Below are positions 63,684 through 64,000 of a DNA stretch of 64,000 nucleotides, piece by piece. The notes beneath the pieces were generated by a model that saw only the letters and a program-made list of their open reading frames with translations, was not told the DNA's origin and did no database searches. The DNA comes from Paraburkholderia translucens (GTDB lineage Bacteria; Pseudomonadota; Gammaproteobacteria; Burkholderiales; Burkholderiaceae), in contig NZ_JAJITC010000008.1 in the NCBI RefSeq assembly GCF_020881035.1, positions 124,001 to 188,000 on the forward strand. The letters are read 5' to 3'. How positions within the stretch are numbered: position 1 is the stretch's first letter; every line of letters starts with the position of its first letter. Position numbers and translations under genes: made by a program.

Positions 63684-63783
63684 GTCTGCGTTTCGTGTGA
63701 TGACCTGAATACTCCGCCCAATCTGGCGGTATCTCGGGCATACACCTGCCTCAGACGCCGTTCATCATAGCAAAGGACGATTC

Positions 63784-64000
63784 ATGGAAGAAAGCAAGAA
63801 AGGCTCGGCTGGACTGACTGCTGAAAAGAGCAAGGCTCTCGCCGCCGCGCTTGCGCAGATCGAAAAGCAGTTCGGCAAAGGGTCGGTCATGCGGCTCGGC
63901 GCAGGTGAGGCAGTCGAAGACATCCAGGTGGTCTCCACCGGTTCGCTCGGCCTCGACATCGCACTGGGCGTCGGCGGCTTGCCGCGTGGCCGCGTGGTCG
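63784..64000 (+). CDS. recA: Recombinase RecA, N-terminal part
   Basis: The first 72 residues of RecA, cut by the window edge. [24 protein letters not shown] is the characteristic N-terminal helix region for filament contacts, followed by [22 protein letters not shown] just before the Walker A motif. RecA performs strand exchange and triggers LexA self-cleavage; the LexA box in its promoter shows SOS control. The RuvABC resolvase genes lie 48 kb away in the same window. Confidence 0.97.
   Translation, partial: MEESKKGSAGLTAEKSKALAAALAQIEKQFGKGSVMRLGAGEAVEDIQVVSTGSLGLDIALGVGGLPRGRVV

Overview
The window is a chromosome segment of a beta-proteobacterium of the Burkholderia sensu lato group (Burkholderia, Paraburkholderia or Caballeronia). 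The evidence is the high-GC coding style, a type A RNase P RNA, the rplM-rpsI-erpA, ruvCAB, miaB-phoH-ybeY-corC-lnt and dusB-fis-purH gene orders, the glpK-glpD-glpR group, and an SOS-controlled recA at the right edge. Genus and species cannot be fixed from the sequence alone. Almost all of the window is coding; most genes are core housekeeping functions.

Layout. 1-2.5 kb: glutamate/aspartate-type ABC importer (substrate-binding protein cut by the window edge, two permeases, ATPase). 2.6-8.8 kb: a class II glutamine amidotransferase, pyrC, a DUF3025 gene running into the RNase P RNA gene, an OsmC protein, a candidate small RNA, rplM-rpsI and erpA. 8.9-16.4 kb: anmK, tyrS-dtd, a histidine phosphatase, an MpaB-like oxygenase, ruvCAB and a small KTSC-like protein. 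16.5-22.3 kb: the minus-strand block purH, fis, dusB, a UbiH-type hydroxylase and pepP. 22.5-29.9 kb: a GST and the operon miaB-phoH-ybeY-chaC-corC-lnt, which joins tRNA modification, rRNA maturation and lipoprotein acylation, with a glutathione-degrading ChaC inserted. 30-32.9 kb: an XRE-cupin regulator, an FMN riboswitch controlling ribB, and a HAD phosphatase. 33-38.4 kb: glycerol catabolism (glpK, glpD, glpR) with GlpR-type operators before glpD. 38.7-49 kb: gamma-glutamyltransferase, a ferritin-like diiron protein, a flavin oxidoreductase-fold protein, rhlE, hemolysin III, two membrane or periplasmic c-type cytochromes and copCD. 49-53.3 kb: galactonate dehydratase with a divergent GntR regulator, and a DHA2 drug exporter with a divergent MarR regulator, each pair sharing a palindromic operator.

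The most unusual stretch is 53.3-59 kb. It holds a radical SAM enzyme followed by a 743-residue protein that fuses an HpnL/MprF-flippase-like membrane domain to a complete L-arginine:glycine-type amidinotransferase with an intact Asp-His-Cys triad. Next to them lie a short secreted protein that looks truncated, a glycine-zipper protein, a decayed PAP2 phosphatase fragment and a heavy-metal-binding domain protein. This looks like an accessory locus; the fusion suggests a membrane-bound guanidinylation system, possibly for an amino-lipid or hopanoid head group. The window closes with tRNA-Met, an MHS-family transporter, a TctDE/QseBC-type two-component system and the start of recA.

A second find is a candidate small RNA at about 7082-7170. 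It has its own promoter, a 5' hairpin, a hairpin whose loop copies the anti-Shine-Dalgarno tail of 16S rRNA, and a strong terminator, just before the ribosomal protein operon rplM-rpsI.
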